DNA of 64,000 bases from Chytridium lagenaria. Its lineage: Eukaryota > Chytridiomycota > Chytridiomycetes > Chytridiales > Chytridiaceae. The stretch spans positions 186,001 to 250,000 of the forward strand of contig JAHLKC010000028.1 of assembly GCA_025449115.1 (NCBI GenBank), written 5' to 3'. Shown one piece after another: positions 1-11,590 of the stretch. The notes under the pieces are model-generated. The model had not been told where the DNA came from, searched no databases, and saw only the letters and a program-made list of their open reading frames with translations. A program made the translations under genes and the position numbers. Every line of letters begins with the position of its first letter. Within the stretch, counting starts at the first letter, position 1.

Positions 1-325
1 TCTTGTCAAGATGCGTCGGGTAATTTCGACATTTAATTTAATTTCAAGCGTTTTGTATGCTTATATCATCTTAATGTAATAACAGAGGGATCCAACACGG
101 ATGATAACGACTTTCTCGTTCTTCCAGGATTCTCATTCCTTCCATTAACCGACACTTATTCGACCATTCCCGAATCTCCCGAATGAAGCAAACAAAAGCC
201 CCTCATTTCACGACGACTTTGAACCCCCATTTACAACGGGGCTAAAAAAAAGCCCTTAAACCCCCCATGTACAATCCACCCAATAACTATTATAGATTTA
301 CACCCTTATCCCATAACATACCGCC

Positions 326-1283
326 TCAAGCGTACACGATGTCATAGTGTCCCGGCCGATACAACAACGTAATCGTCGGCACCTCCACCCCCACCACCGG
401 ATCCATCGGTGAGAATTCATGGAAATTAAGGTCCGTGTCTGTTGCATCCAGATCCGCGACTTTAATGTTGATTTTGAGAGCGTTTGACATGGCTACAATG
501 TGAATTTGATCGGATTCAATGTTCACTTTGTGTTAAAGTTAGATGGGGGTGTTGGAAGACGAGGGTTCTTACTGGGTTCAACTTGGGAAGCGATGAAGGC
601 GTCGAGACTGGGGTAGCTGTCAAGGATAAAGGCTTCGTAGAGGTCGCGGTTCTACAAAAATTGTTAAAATGTATAGTGAAAAAGATTCAAACCGTTTTCA
701 AGAGAGCTGCTGTGACGAGACGCATGTAACAAACAATAGTATCGCTGGTATACTACACCGCGAAAATGTCAGATCCACCAACAAAATCAAATGCCCCAAA
801 CCTCTGTCCTGAACATCTCCACAAGCTTTTCCGCCGCCTCCTCATACCTTTCCGCCCCCTCTCCAACTCCAACCGCCTCCCTGAACGGTTCATAAAAGTC
901 CTCCGACACAATTGGATCATACCCCCCCTCCTTCAACAACCCTCTGGTCGCCTCTACAACCTCCACCGCCTTCCCCCTCCACTTCCCATCATCCCTCGCC
1001 ACAGCATCGCAAAACGCAAAGCAGAAAGCTCGTAGAAGCAGTTCCCGTCCTTCTTGATGGAACGCATGCAAGGGTGGGTTGTGGCGAGGGTTTCGATTTT
1101 ACGTTGAAAGATTGGAGAGCCTGTTGCGTATTCTAGACGGAGATGCGTGAGGTCTGTGAGGGCGCCTACGAGAGGCTGGTCGCCTGTGAGTTCTTGTTTG
1201 AGCTTGCGTTCGTAGTCGAGGATTTCTTGGTCGGTGGGGCGGTCGGGCATTGCATCGGTTGCTGCTGCTTGGGAGTCGGCCAT
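326..1283 (-). CDS. OTUB1: Otubain-type ubiquitin thioesterase (OTUB1 family), frame-broken
   Basis: Cysteine deubiquitinase of the OTU/peptidase C65 family. Four exons are visible: 1283-802, 752-693, 651-573 and 525-326, separated by GT-AG introns of 49, 41 and 47 bp. Exon 1 carries the catalytic motif D-G-N-C-F-Y; the last exon carries the histidine motif RPGHYDIVY just before the stop. The third exon junction (phase 1) rebuilds EPMNIESDQIHI, as in animal OTUB1. The spliced length is about 273 residues, close to human OTUB1. Exon 1 has 482 bases, one short of a whole number of codons. The missing base lies immediately after the catalytic Cys motif, near 1036, where the frame changes from NCFY to RAFCFAF. 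I attribute this to a sequence error. The start was chosen at MADSQ because residues upstream of it do not look coding. The gene is divergent from the SR-protein gene. Confidence 0.9.
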
Positions 1284-1904
1284 GACGGTCAAATTTGTTG
1301 CGAAGTATTTACTTTGCAGAGTCAAAACAAGTCTCAAAATTGTAGGAGAAAGAGTGATGACAACACCATGTGTGGATCCGTATTATTATTCAAATGCATT
1401 TTAATATGGACACAAAACAGTAGTGACCGCCATACAGTCACGAAGCTTCTCGCAAGGTTAGGTGGCGTTGACGTCGCGTCCGCAACCAATATATATTACC
1501 GAAAACCGCCGGTCGCGTCGGCTCGTTACTCTAAAAATTCAAACATCTAGTTACCTGTCACCAAAGTGGAATTAATACATATTAAGGAACCAAAAGGGGG
1601 GATAAATAACGTAACAGAACTTGAATGGTGAGGAGGGGTGATGCGCGCCACGGTACCGTTGCAGATGATTGAGAGCTCAAAATCTGAGAAAAGGTTACGA
1701 CCATAACCAATCGCAATACGCGGAAACCTCTCGTGGAAGGGATTTCAAGTTGGATGGAAGAAGGCAATCTGGGATATCCGACAATAAAGTAGACCCGAAT
1801 CAAATGTGACATCTGATCATTATATTTATATTATTTATCTCAGAAATTTGGGAAAGCAGAAAAGTTGAAAAACTCGTTTCTGCACACCAACACCATCCAA
1901 GCAA
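1284..1904. promoter_or_regulatory. Divergent intergenic region between OTUB1 and SR-protein genes
   Basis: About 620 bp separate the two divergent start codons, so both promoters should lie here. The segment is AT-rich near both ends. No tRNA, repeat or convincing ORF was seen; the short open frames are random-looking. Confidence 0.5.
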
Positions 1905-3391
1905 ATGGCCCCCACTGACGACGACGCTGTTTTGCTGGATGCTGCACCTATAGATGATAAGGACGATGAATTGGAGAAGGACACTGGAAGAGGGAGAGGC
2001 AAGGAGAGGGAGAGGGAGACAAGTCTGGACAAAGGCAGGGACCGGAGCCGGGATAGGGACCGCAGTCGGGACAATGGCGGAGATAGGAGTCGGGATCGAG
2101 GAGGCAGAGGGGGTAGGGGAGGGGACAGGAACGTCAAGTCGCTCTACATCCGAGGTCTAGCTGACGGAACAAGGTAAGATTCTTCTACTGATGTGTTCAT
2201 GGCTGACTGTTTTCGGACATACAGACCCGAGGATCTTATGGCTGCTTTTGAAAAGTACGGAGCTGTCAAGGATGTTTACGTGCCAAAGGATTACTACACT
2301 AACCGCATCCGTGGATTCGCCTACGTTCAGTGAGTTTCAAGTTTTGCAAGAATATCTCTCTTCTCCTTCCGTCAAGAGTTTTGCGAAATGCTTTAAGGTC
2401 TTACACAAAGGATTAAAATGCCATTGGGATGGACCTTGGCATAAGGATGTATATTTGCTCTTTCTGCATATCTGGTCTGCTACTTTGGCTTTCTGCATGA
2501 AAAAAGCAAGACCACCAAAATGCACGGTTTTGATGGGCGAGTAAGGCAAGAAGTATGCAAGAAGTATGCAAGCAGGCACAAGCAGGCTGCAAGGGACTCT
2601 AAAATCAAGTTACATTACTTTCATGGCATCTTATTGCAAGGGTATATTACCGTCCATGGAATGCCTATTTTTTCTCTTTCAAGCCAAGCTTCCTCTCTTT
2701 TTCCTTTCCCATGATTTCAAGTCCCTGTATCGATAGCAGTAGCCAGTTCGAGAATACGTAAACGCTTACAAGTCAATCTACCTTACAGATTTGCTGAACA
2801 GGATGAGGCCGACCGGGCTTTCCGTAGAATCGAGTATTTGACTATCAATGGGAAGCGATTGACGGTGGAGTGGGCTGCTGGAGCTAGGAAGAGTACGTTG
2901 TTTTTTTCTTCGTACTTCTTTCAAAACCGGTTGGTTTTCTGGTGTAGGGATCGATGACTTATTTTTACTTTTGTTCGTAACTTGCAGCTCCAGACCAGAT
3001 GAGAGGACGTGGTGACGGAGACAGAGGGTTGGTAGATTTTCTGTTTACCCTTGAATCCCTGGAACAGTTGACGTAAGAGTTGTGGACTAATTTTTTTCTG
3101 TACAGTGGAGGTGGCAGAGGTAGCGCGGTGGCCGTGTGGCCGTGGTTCATCAAGGTCACCGGACCGCTTTTATCGCCTCGCGGAAAGTAAGCTTACTTCG
3201 CCTTTGATATTTTTTTTCAGAATATTAACTAGCCTGTTGCAATTTTTTCTTCTTAGGTCTGACTCTCGCTCTCGTTCTCGCTCTCGACGCGGTAGTGATC
3301 GTCGTTCGCGATCCAGGTCCCGGTCGCGAAGGACGGAAGGAGGAGATCTGCTTCTAGATCTCCGCGCCGTGGAAGGGACCGCAGCCGGTAA
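1905..3391 (+). CDS. SR splicing factor, SRSF10/SRSF12-like (RRM + RS domain), frame-broken 3' half
   Basis: Pre-mRNA splicing regulator. An N-terminal RD/RG-rich stretch of about 75 residues precedes one RRM encoded over three exons. RNP2 is LYIRGL, RNP1 is IRGFAYVQF, followed by [11 protein letters not shown] and then TPDQMRG. This matches the FAYVQF...TPNQMK pattern of SRSF10. A Gly/Arg hinge and an RS domain (repeated RS, SR and RSRS) follow. Introns were seen at 2174, 2331, 2893, 3027 and 3187-3256. In the hinge (3105-3186) and after 3330 the RG/RS signature jumps among frames. The frame ending GRDRSR* at 3391 is the likely C-terminus. I infer two or more single-base errors in the repetitive 3' half. 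The RRM itself is intact. The start is the first ATG before the acidic/basic leader. Confidence 0.82.
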
Positions 3392-3692
3392 TCGATACCG
3401 ATGTGGCTGGTGTGTTGATCCTGCACCAAGCATATACTTTTCTAATGACTTGCATTCTTTTGCTGGTCTAGTTTCGGTTGTGATTGTTTCGGGTTCATTT
3501 CTACCTCCTTTTTATTTTATATGTGTGCGATGGAGATCTGCTCCGGATTGCTGGAAAGATGGTATAATAATTTCTGACGCATACAATGACGACGTTCATG
3601 TTGATATTATGTCGGTGTATTTAATATAATAAAGGAATATATGCCCAACGTTATGTCAGTCAAACGGAATTTGTGATCAATTTAAAGTCTAC

Positions 3693-4361
3693 TCAGAGGA
3701 GCCTTGAAAGCGATTTCCTTTCAATGTGGAAGTGACCAGCTAACCTGCCATCGACTGATATGGAATCCTCCATCACTGATTGCAGCCTCTGCACCGGCAC
3801 CTCTATTCTCCCAACCTCCCTAGTCACCTTCTACTTTTCCTCCCAAATCTTTTTGCCAGCCTGCAAGACATCTGTGTTAAAGTCATCGCGTTCGTTTATG
3901 AGGGTTTCAAGGTCTGCAATCCGGTTGTTAAGCTCGTCAATGATGGTTTTCGCGAGCGCACGATCGCTTAAATGGCCACTTAAATTCACATCTACTTGTG
4001 GACCATCCGACACATCCTCCTCAGGCTCAGCATCTGTGCCAGCTAGAGAGAGAATGTGTGAATCTTGCTTGAATGATATCTCCAAACCCTCCATTTCCTC
4101 TTCATTCGACCTCGTCGATCTTGACCCCACTCTTTAGCTATTCCGCCTCACTGTCATCCTCTTCCTCCTCACCCCCTTCCTCTCCCATTCTTTTTCCTTT
4201 CACTTTCATCATCATTACCATCATCCTCATCATCAACCTCTACATCAAGCCCAATGTCTGTTATGCTATGATTTAACCCTAGACCAAACAGCATCCACAA
4301 CAGGCGCGTCTGAACCGCTCTGGCTCAGATTATCGCCATCGTCAACACCGGATGCATCCAT
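3693..4361 (-). pseudogene. Broken acidic coiled-coil protein gene, unidentified
   Basis: I do not recognise the protein. On the minus strand, protein-like sequence runs from MDASGVDDGD (4361) through an Asp/Glu/Ser/Lys-rich stretch (4130-4260), then an open segment at 3831-4130. That segment contains a heptad-like region (IIDELNNRIADLETLINERDD). It continues to RKSLSRLL* near 3693. The frame must change at least twice (near 4300 and 4140), and in-frame TAG codons lie near 4136 and 3828. Composition stays coding-like on both sides of every break. The locus is therefore either an error-rich rendering of a real gene or a young pseudogene. It lies downstream of the TMF1 stop on the same strand. 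Confidence 0.4.
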
Positions 4362-4880
4362 GTCGGCTTGGAGTGAACAGTTTTTTGGCTCAGTTGGGTG
4401 TCAACTCCTGTCACGGACAATTGTGGCTTGTCAAATGTGTTGTTAGGGCCGAATTTGAGCCCGCGAAACAGGCGTCCTTTTACACTGAACTCTGCAAAAA
4501 AGAAGGCTATGTGCTGGCGACGTGTTTGGTGGAAGAGTTTCTACAGAATGATTAATTGAAAACTTCGAGGGATGCTTGCTTTTGAAGCAATGAAGGTCAA
4601 TTGCCCATGCCACCAGCCGATAAGCAGAAAAAGTAAAACCAAAGCCCGTTGAGAGTCCATGAACGCGAAAGAACTTAACAATAATTATCCAATTTTACAT
4701 AGGCCAGCTGTAACAGTTTGACGCAGTGTTTTAGAAGAAAGCCAGTGATCAGTTAAAGAATGTATATTCCAATATTATTTGCGTTGGTTCTAGTCTACAC
4801 AGTATATGATCACAATACAACAGTGACGGAAAAAAGCAATGTTCGGAAAAAACCGAATTAATATCATCTCTTCTCAATTT
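4362..4880. other. Intergenic region, nothing recognised
   Basis: About 520 bp between the 3' end of the TMF1 golgin and the 5' end of the broken coiled-coil gene. The plus-strand ORF at 4352-4555 has no recognisable domain and overlaps the proposed start of the minus-strand gene. No RNA gene or repeat was seen. Confidence 0.4.
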
Positions 4881-7800
4881 TCAAGATATCAATCTCTTTA
4901 AGAGCGCATCAATTTGGGTACGGTATGAAGACTTCAAATCCTCCATATCGGTCTTCATTTCCTCACATTGTTCCGTTTTCTCACCCAAAAGCTCAAGAGC
5001 CGTCATGAATCTATCGTATAGGGTTAGAATCTGAAGATGAAGGGAGAAAAAAACTAGTTGGACTTGAATGCGCAATCGACCTTTTGTTAATGTCTCCCTT
5101 CTCTTTTTCAACCTCTTCAAGCTTTTTCTTCACGGCCGCACCTTCCTGCGCCTCCGTTGTCGACTTCAAAAGCTCTTCGGCCAACTCATCTTAAAAACGA
5201 AAATTAATTAAATTACGTCGATCCCAGAATTAATGCTCACCTCGCGTCTTGGATATCATTTGCAACTGTTGCTGGAGCGTGGTGGCCTGACCTTGATAAT
5301 GCTTCATCGCAGCATGCACCGATCCATAACGACTGCGGGTGCTCCGCTAAACACTTGACCGATAGGGCTTGTTACGCTGCTCTAATAAACGCCAAAGGTT
5401 ATAAGCGCAATGATGCAAAATCGATGGTGAAAATACTTACGAAAGAAGGACTTCTGGAGATGACGGAGAGTCAACAAAAGATGGCACCCGCGACGAAAGT
5501 GCGCTCTGTGTGGGTGTAATTTGGATTTTCCCAGCTTCGATTCTCGGGTATTACGATCAAAAGATCCTAATCTTGTTCTGTCATCCACACTTCGACGCTC
5601 CTCCCAAATTTTTCGCTCCTCTTCGATCTTGGCCCTCAATGTCCTGCGAATACAAAAGTCAGTTTGCCCTGCTACAGATAAAAGGATGGGTCTTACCGTA
5701 AATTTCTCCTTTGATTCATCCATTGCTCGAATGTGAGACACCTTTTAGCATATCAATTCTGGCGGACAGCTCCCAACATTCCGCTCAAGCAGCTCGCATT
5801 TCGTGTATTCGGCCTATAGTTCGTTCCTTGGTTATCGATGAATAGCTTGGTAAAGCCGGAAACTTACATCCAACAAAGCAGAAAGTTTTGCAGACTCGTG
5901 GCGCTCCTGAGTGACCTGCAGCTCAAGTGCCAAATTCTTTGTAGTCTTAAGCAAGAGAAAAAAAAGGTCAGAAAGCAGTGTTGTGAATCGAAGATAAACC
6001 AAAGCACCTACAAGATCGTTCACGCGCTGATTCAGCTGTCGTTCCCGCTCTACTGCCAAAACACGCTCTGCTTCCGTCTCGTGTATCCGCGTTGTGAGAC
6101 TCCATGAATTCAGTATTACGCGATAATGGTTTGACTCACTTAAACTCGATCTGCTCCCAATCTCTTCGAGCAACGGCATGCTGGTTTTGCAGTAGTTCGA
6201 TCTGTCTGATAAGACTCTGATCGCCGGATCGAAATTCCACCTCCAGCTCTTCGTAGCGACCTTCAGCTTCCTGTAACCTTCTTTGGAGACTCTGTAGAAA
6301 TGAATCAAGCATCCATTAGAAAATTTTAACTACACATAATAAAAGACGTACGTTGACTTCCTTCCGCATATTCTCTACAGAATAAATAAAATGTGTCAAA
6401 ATCACATGTCCTCGAGACATAAAAATAAAAAAAACTTACCCTCGCGCCAACTGGCTTCATCTTCAGACCGAGTAAGAGTAGATCGCAAGTCAAAAATCTG
6501 AAATTATACTAAGTCCAGCGCTCTTTCGTCTTTTCTTTTAGACAACGGGACTACCTCTTTTCTTAATGCGCTCTCAATCGCTGTGAGCTCTTTTGAAGAT
6601 CCTCGAGCTGCTTATGAATTTCCTCGTTGATTTTCAGCTGTATCAAAAAAGGAGAAAACCCTTAATAAAAGGATACGATGCAAAGATTACCTCTCTTTCA
6701 AGCGCATTAGACTGTGCAGCAGTGGCAGCTTCTGCTTGAATCTTCCTTGCCTCCTGAAGCTCAACTCGACTGCGCTCTACAAGAGCCTAACAGTCAAAAA
6801 ATGGGTTATTGAACGGGAGCTTATTAAGGTGTTTACAGCCACATACATTCATTTGAGTTGCATCCTGATTCGCCTGTGCAAGTTGATTTTCTAACTGCAC
6901 AATACTCTTTGCCTGCTTCTCATTCAACTCGTTCACTGCCCGCAGTGACTCTATATTACAAAAACACTTAGTCCGTTTGCAATACGGCAAGTACGAGAGA
7001 TCCTTACCATTGAGCTTCTTCTCAATATCGGCCAGCCTCGCGACTTTTTCTTTTAAATCCGCAATGTCAGATGCCGATGCCTCCAGCTTTCGTGTCAACT
7101 CTTTAAGTTCACGGTCCGTCTCTGTTTCCTTTGCTCGAAGTTTTTTGAGAATACCAGACGTCTTGAACTCGTTTTTGGAGAGTTTTTCACCTGCGTAGTA
7201 ATATTCGTTTAGTAAAGAAATTAGCATATTCTTGTCACGAACAGAATAAGAAATTCACCTTCTAAAAGTAAGCCTTTAATCTTCTCATCCTTATCGGCGA
7301 TTTGCCTCATGAGACAGCGACGTTCCCTTGAAGAGAGCCTTGCGTCGCCGTAAGCTGTTGTTTGAGTGCTTCCCGCTCCTAAAAGTAAAGAATCAGCTCT
7401 TTTGCAACTAAAAACAATATATTTCACATAAAGTTATACCCACCTTTACCAACTCTTTAACTTGTCCCTCCGACTTCCCTAACCTAGCCGTAAACTCCTG
7501 CACAATCGTCTCAAGTTTCGCATTCTCTTCCGCCTTGACGCTCTCCAACTGCTCAAGCTGACTTCGAAGGATATTGGCGGTCTCATTGAGAGTGGCGTTC
7601 TCAGTCATAGAGTTTATGAGCTGTTTTTCGCGTTCTTCAATCACTTTCATCATGTTTTTGATGTCGAATTCGAGGAGACTGATACGGTCTTGTGCGTCGG
7701 CAAAGTCTGAAGTTGTGCCGGGAGGGGAAGGAGAGGGCGTGGATTTTTCGGGAATAGATGGTGCGGCTGTTGATGTAGAGGGTGACAATGGCATGTTTAA

Positions 7801-9285
7801 GGCAGCTTTGGGAGCCTCATGAGGGGCGGAATCTCTTTCTGCAGAGGGTTCCTCATGTTCTACATTCCTTGTCGAATCATCTTCAACACGAACTTTAGAG
7901 TTCAGCGTTGACTCCTTCTCAAGTTTCAATATATCTTCTCCGGCTGATAAGGCTGGCTCATTGGCCAAAGTAGGATGTTGTGACTCATCAATCTGGAATT
8001 CCTTAGCTCCGATTTCCGGGTCGCTAGCCGTATCATCCGCGGCGAGCTCCTTTTCGACATCAACAGCGTTATTAATGTCCGCCACAGCCGTAGGAGCCTC
8101 TTCCTCTAAATCATCTGATACAACTTCGACCACTAAAAGTGCGGCATTGTCCATTAAATATATGGGGGCCTCTTCATTTTTTTTATCTTCCACGGCTACG
8201 GTCCCCTCTTGCCTCCCTGTTTCTTCCTTAACATCTTCCCCCACAAAATCAGTTTCAACATGTGTTTCAGAAGGTAGCATTGCCCCTTTCGACTTTTCAT
8301 CTGTCTTGTTCACGGTCAGAAGAGTCTCGGCCACCATCGCGACGTCATACGCTTCCTTAGATTCAGCGACTTTTTCGGACTTTAGAGGGGCTTTCTTCTG
8401 TTCTTCCAATTTCTCAGACTCCAGAGGCGCCTTATCGACGTCAAGAGTTGCCGTCACTACATTTGATTTCTTAACTGCTGTGGCGGTCACAACACACCAT
8501 CCGCATTCTCCGCAGGTTTCTTCACATTCTCTTCCACATTCACCAACGACACCCTCCGCCCAGACGTTCCGCTACCTTTCCCCTTCCCCGCCGCATTCAA
8601 CCTCTCCGAAAGCGACATCCTCGGCTGCTCCGTCGCAGCCGCTACAGCCGGTATCTCTGATGTACCCAAAATCGACGACAGCAGATCTGGTTTAACCTGA
8701 GGCGACCGTTTCGCATCGTTCGACAGACTCTTTCGCGGTTGTGGTGGGGATGCTGTGACGGTTCCTGTGAGGCCGTTGAGCATGGACGAGAAAAATCGGT
8801 GTCGTTTGTGGATGTTGACGGTTGGCGTGATGAGGGAGGGGGCGGCGGATAGAGTTGAGGTGAGAGTTGTGGAAAGGTTCCGGAGAGAGCTCAGACCAGA
8901 GGTGAGACTTTGGGACACAACGGAAGAGGTCGAATCTGTCGTGTAATTAGGGTCATCATGAGTCAAGCTACGATTGAGATATATATTGAGCTACATGGAA
9001 TTGATGTAGTATGTACCTTTCTCTTCCAGCGCTGTCAATGATCCAGCTGTAGATTGTGCTGCAGTGGCATACTGAGACGTCCTGACGATGCCAGATCCAC
9101 CTCCGACCCACTTCCAGAAGTCCCATTGTCCAAGAGCCCATTCGTCGGTCCCTCTGTTTTGGTGAAGCCCCAGGAGGCGCCTGTATATCCAGAGCCCGAT
9201 CAATCCTCGACTCAACCTCTGAGACGGCCTTGACAACCCACGACATGCCATCTGAACCAGCAAGGGAGTTGAGCCAGCTGCTCAT
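4881..9285 (-). CDS. TMF1: TMF1/Sgm1-family Golgi coiled-coil protein (golgin), frame-broken
   Basis: Golgin of the TATA-element modulatory factor family, which binds Rab6/Ypt6 and acts in retrograde tethering at the Golgi. The N-terminus (MSSWLNSLAG...SRIDRALDIQ) matches the family start. A low-complexity acidic region (7700-8490) precedes a long coiled coil. The TMF 'DNA-binding' block is visible as LLLEGEKLSKNEF...ILKKLRAKE (about 7120-7300). The C-terminal family block is LYDRFMTALELLGEKTEQ...EDLKSSYRTQIDALLKRLIS* (4881-5040). There are more than ten short introns, for example near 7435, 7200, 6850, 6650, 6540, 6430 and 5950. Frame breaks were seen near 9185, 9090, 8490, 7335, 6605 and 5520, each with coding character on both sides. 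MSSW was preferred to the upstream in-frame Met because it matches TMF1 starts. Confidence 0.88.
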
Positions 9286-9750
9286 CTTGTTGTTCAAGAA
9301 TGAATGTTAATGTCAATGGAGTTTAAGATATCTGGACTGGTTAATGGTCAATCGGCTAGAAAGCCTTCAGGACACCAGCGTGATGTCTGGCTCCTTGTTT
9401 TCTAGGCAAAATTTGGGGTTCTAAAGGTGGTTGCGTCGTTATCGTAATCACGCATCAACCGAACATTTAAAGGCGGAGAGCTTTTAAAGCAGCTTTGGTC
9501 AAAGACAGATGATTTGAGATATTTCTTTATTCGGTGTTCGGAATACATCGAAAAGTGCAGCATCACAAAGTGAGACAACTTGGGTTCGTCACGTCATAAA
9601 GATGATCCTGTAAAGTCATACTGAGGAATATAGCATTACCTCAAATCATCTTCCATTAGACGCAGGTGCTTTTTTCCATGACACGCATCTAGCGCGCGCA
9701 TCGTTGAGCTTCCAGACTCGACACTTCAATTTTTCGCTTTTAAAGAAATA
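9286..9750. promoter_or_regulatory. Divergent intergenic region, TMF1 / SmF
   Basis: 465 bp between divergent start codons, presumed to hold both promoters. No repeats or ORFs of note. Confidence 0.45.
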
Positions 9751-10341
9751 ATGTCCGCAGCAGCTGTGAGTAATGGAACTGCGGGGACATGCCTGCCAAT
9801 GACATCCCACATCCTCATCGTCATAACGAACTACGAACAACAATCTCTAATCTATTTCTCTCTTCTTCAACTGATACCGGCCGTACCGTAACGCACTTCC
9901 ATTTGAACAAACGAAATTGCAGTTCACTCCTATCAACCCCAAGCCCTTCCTCAACGGTCTTACTGGCAAGCCCGTGATAATCAAACTGAAGTGGGGGATG
10001 GAGTACAAGGGGTATCTTCTATCAGTAGACTCTTACATGAACGTTCAGGTTCGTCTTTCCCATTTGCATGTCTTGAACGATCATAATAATTAAGACTTCA
10101 TGCAAAACGTAAAACGTTTTTTTATTGCAGCTTGGCCAACGCCGAGGAATACATTGACGGAGCATCTACTGGAGCGCTTGGAGAGGTGTTGATTCGGTGA
10201 GGCCGTTTTCTTGAACTTGAGAATGGTCCAACAGCAATGGCGCCATTTCAGTTCAATAGATTGATCAACTAACCCGTAATGCACAGATGCAACAACATCC
10301 TTTACGTCCGTCAAATAGAAGAAGAAGGGGATGACGAGTGA
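9751..10341 (+). CDS. SMX3: Small nuclear ribonucleoprotein SmF
   Basis: Core Sm protein F of the spliceosomal heptameric ring. There are four exons: 9751-9765 (MSAAA), 9923-10048, 10131-10196 and 10287-10341, with introns of 157, 82 and 90 bp. Sm motif 1 reads [14 protein letters not shown]...[12 protein letters not shown] and is near-identical to animal SmF. Sm motif 2 is [14 protein letters not shown], followed by an acidic tail EEEGDDE*. The predicted length of about 88 residues is typical. Exon 3 begins with one T too many (cttggcc where the family Leu-Ala junction needs ctggcc). One base must therefore be dropped to keep frame; I treat this as a sequence error. Symbol after the yeast orthologue; SNRPF in animals. 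Confidence 0.95.
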
Positions 10342-10835
10342 GAGATGACAGAGGAATGACTGGATGTTGAGGGCATACCACCATCTCTTTAACAGAAGGA
10401 AACAGGAGCTTGAGAACGATTGCATCAAGTTTTTCTACCCGCGTCTTCATTTATTTTTCACACGGCCACGGGGTTCCGGCCAGCGATGTTGCTGTTTTTG
10501 TTATGCTATCAACGAGGGGGAAAGGTGCACAATGTAATATAATGTTGATACTTTTTAACGTAGTTCCGGATGTTTACCAAATGGGCATATATTTTCTCTC
10601 TTGCATACACTGAGTCTTAATTGTGTTGATTCGATTTGGGATGTGCTGGTATGGTGGATGATGAAGATAATCTCTGCATTCACCGGTCTTTTGGCATGAA
10701 TTTAAATGGCTCTTTGGTGTATCTCCATCATTGTCTTCAAGCTCGCGGAAGGGTGTGTAGAATACGTCCAGAGAGAAAGATCGCATGAGAATATGCTTCC
10801 GGGAATTCCGAGGCTACAAAAGTTCAATTACCTTT
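10342..10835. other. Intergenic region 3' of SmF, nothing recognised
   Basis: About 490 bp downstream of the SmF stop. The minus-strand ORF at 10574-10786 has no known motif. No RNA gene was seen. Confidence 0.4.
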
Positions 10836-11150
10836 TCACATCTCCTTCATGGAGCAAAGGCATCGTGAACGAACGTTAGACTGTGTTACAGCGTCTTAGG
10901 CAGTCCAAGAAAACCAGTCGTGTGTTTTTATAAAATTAAAGGTAGACGGAATCAACTTACTATCTTGAAGCTTGCGTGCTATGTCTACATATTGTCGGAG
11001 GAAATATGAGATTCCAGGGGAAAACATCAACAGAGTCAGTTCCGGGAGCAAGTGGTGTGCTGAAATATCATGGCGAGAAGCCTTGACAAAAGCCTTTCTC
11101 GTTATCCAGCTGACTGTTTCAAATGAATGCACTTGCATCAGGTTCGTCAT
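10836..11150 (-). CDS. Possible small two-exon hypothetical protein
   Basis: A minus-strand open stretch (MTNLMQVHSFE... to QYVDIARKLQD) has protein-like composition. It ends at a good donor (gtaag) near 10957. A following short exon after an AG near 10902 reads in phase to a TGA at 10836. I recognise no domain and no homologue. It could equally be a chance ORF in the 1.25-kb convergent gap between SmF and SARNP. Confidence 0.25.
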
Positions 11151-11590
11151 GTTTATTACTAAAATATAATAAAGAAGTTCATCAAAGACATTGCATTGAA
11201 CTTTTGGGCTATCTGAACTCTCTCAAGACCACTTTGACCCTCTGGACTGGGTAATGGTTGGGGTGGGATGTTGCAAAGATTGTCATGTCATAAATCTGGT
11301 GTATATTCATCCATAAAAAATATTTAGGTAATATAAGAGCTACAAAATGCCCCCAAAAGGTTCTCTCTATCAATCAATATTTTTTCAACAACACAGGAGA
11401 TATCGAGGTCAAGCAGGTTTGACTTGAGTCTGATCTTGCCGAATAAACTGATCTGAAACCTACCATATCCTATTTTTTTTGAATTATTCTGTCGTCATGT
11501 GCTATATAGACACCGTATCCCCGTTCTCAAGCCATTCACACAATATCCATATTCCATCCCCTTGCTCCACCCCACTCTTTCCTATTCAAT
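11151..11590. other. Intergenic region, nothing recognised
   Basis: 440 bp downstream of the SARNP stop, AT-rich, with several T-runs. The plus ORF at 11479-11757 is antisense to the last SARNP exon and is rejected. Confidence 0.4.

Noticed and set aside
3693..4361. TAG reassigned as a sense codon
   Set aside because: TAG appears inside only one already broken gene, while intact genes elsewhere have no internal TAG and my reading of PSMG4 and RRP4 needs no reassignment.
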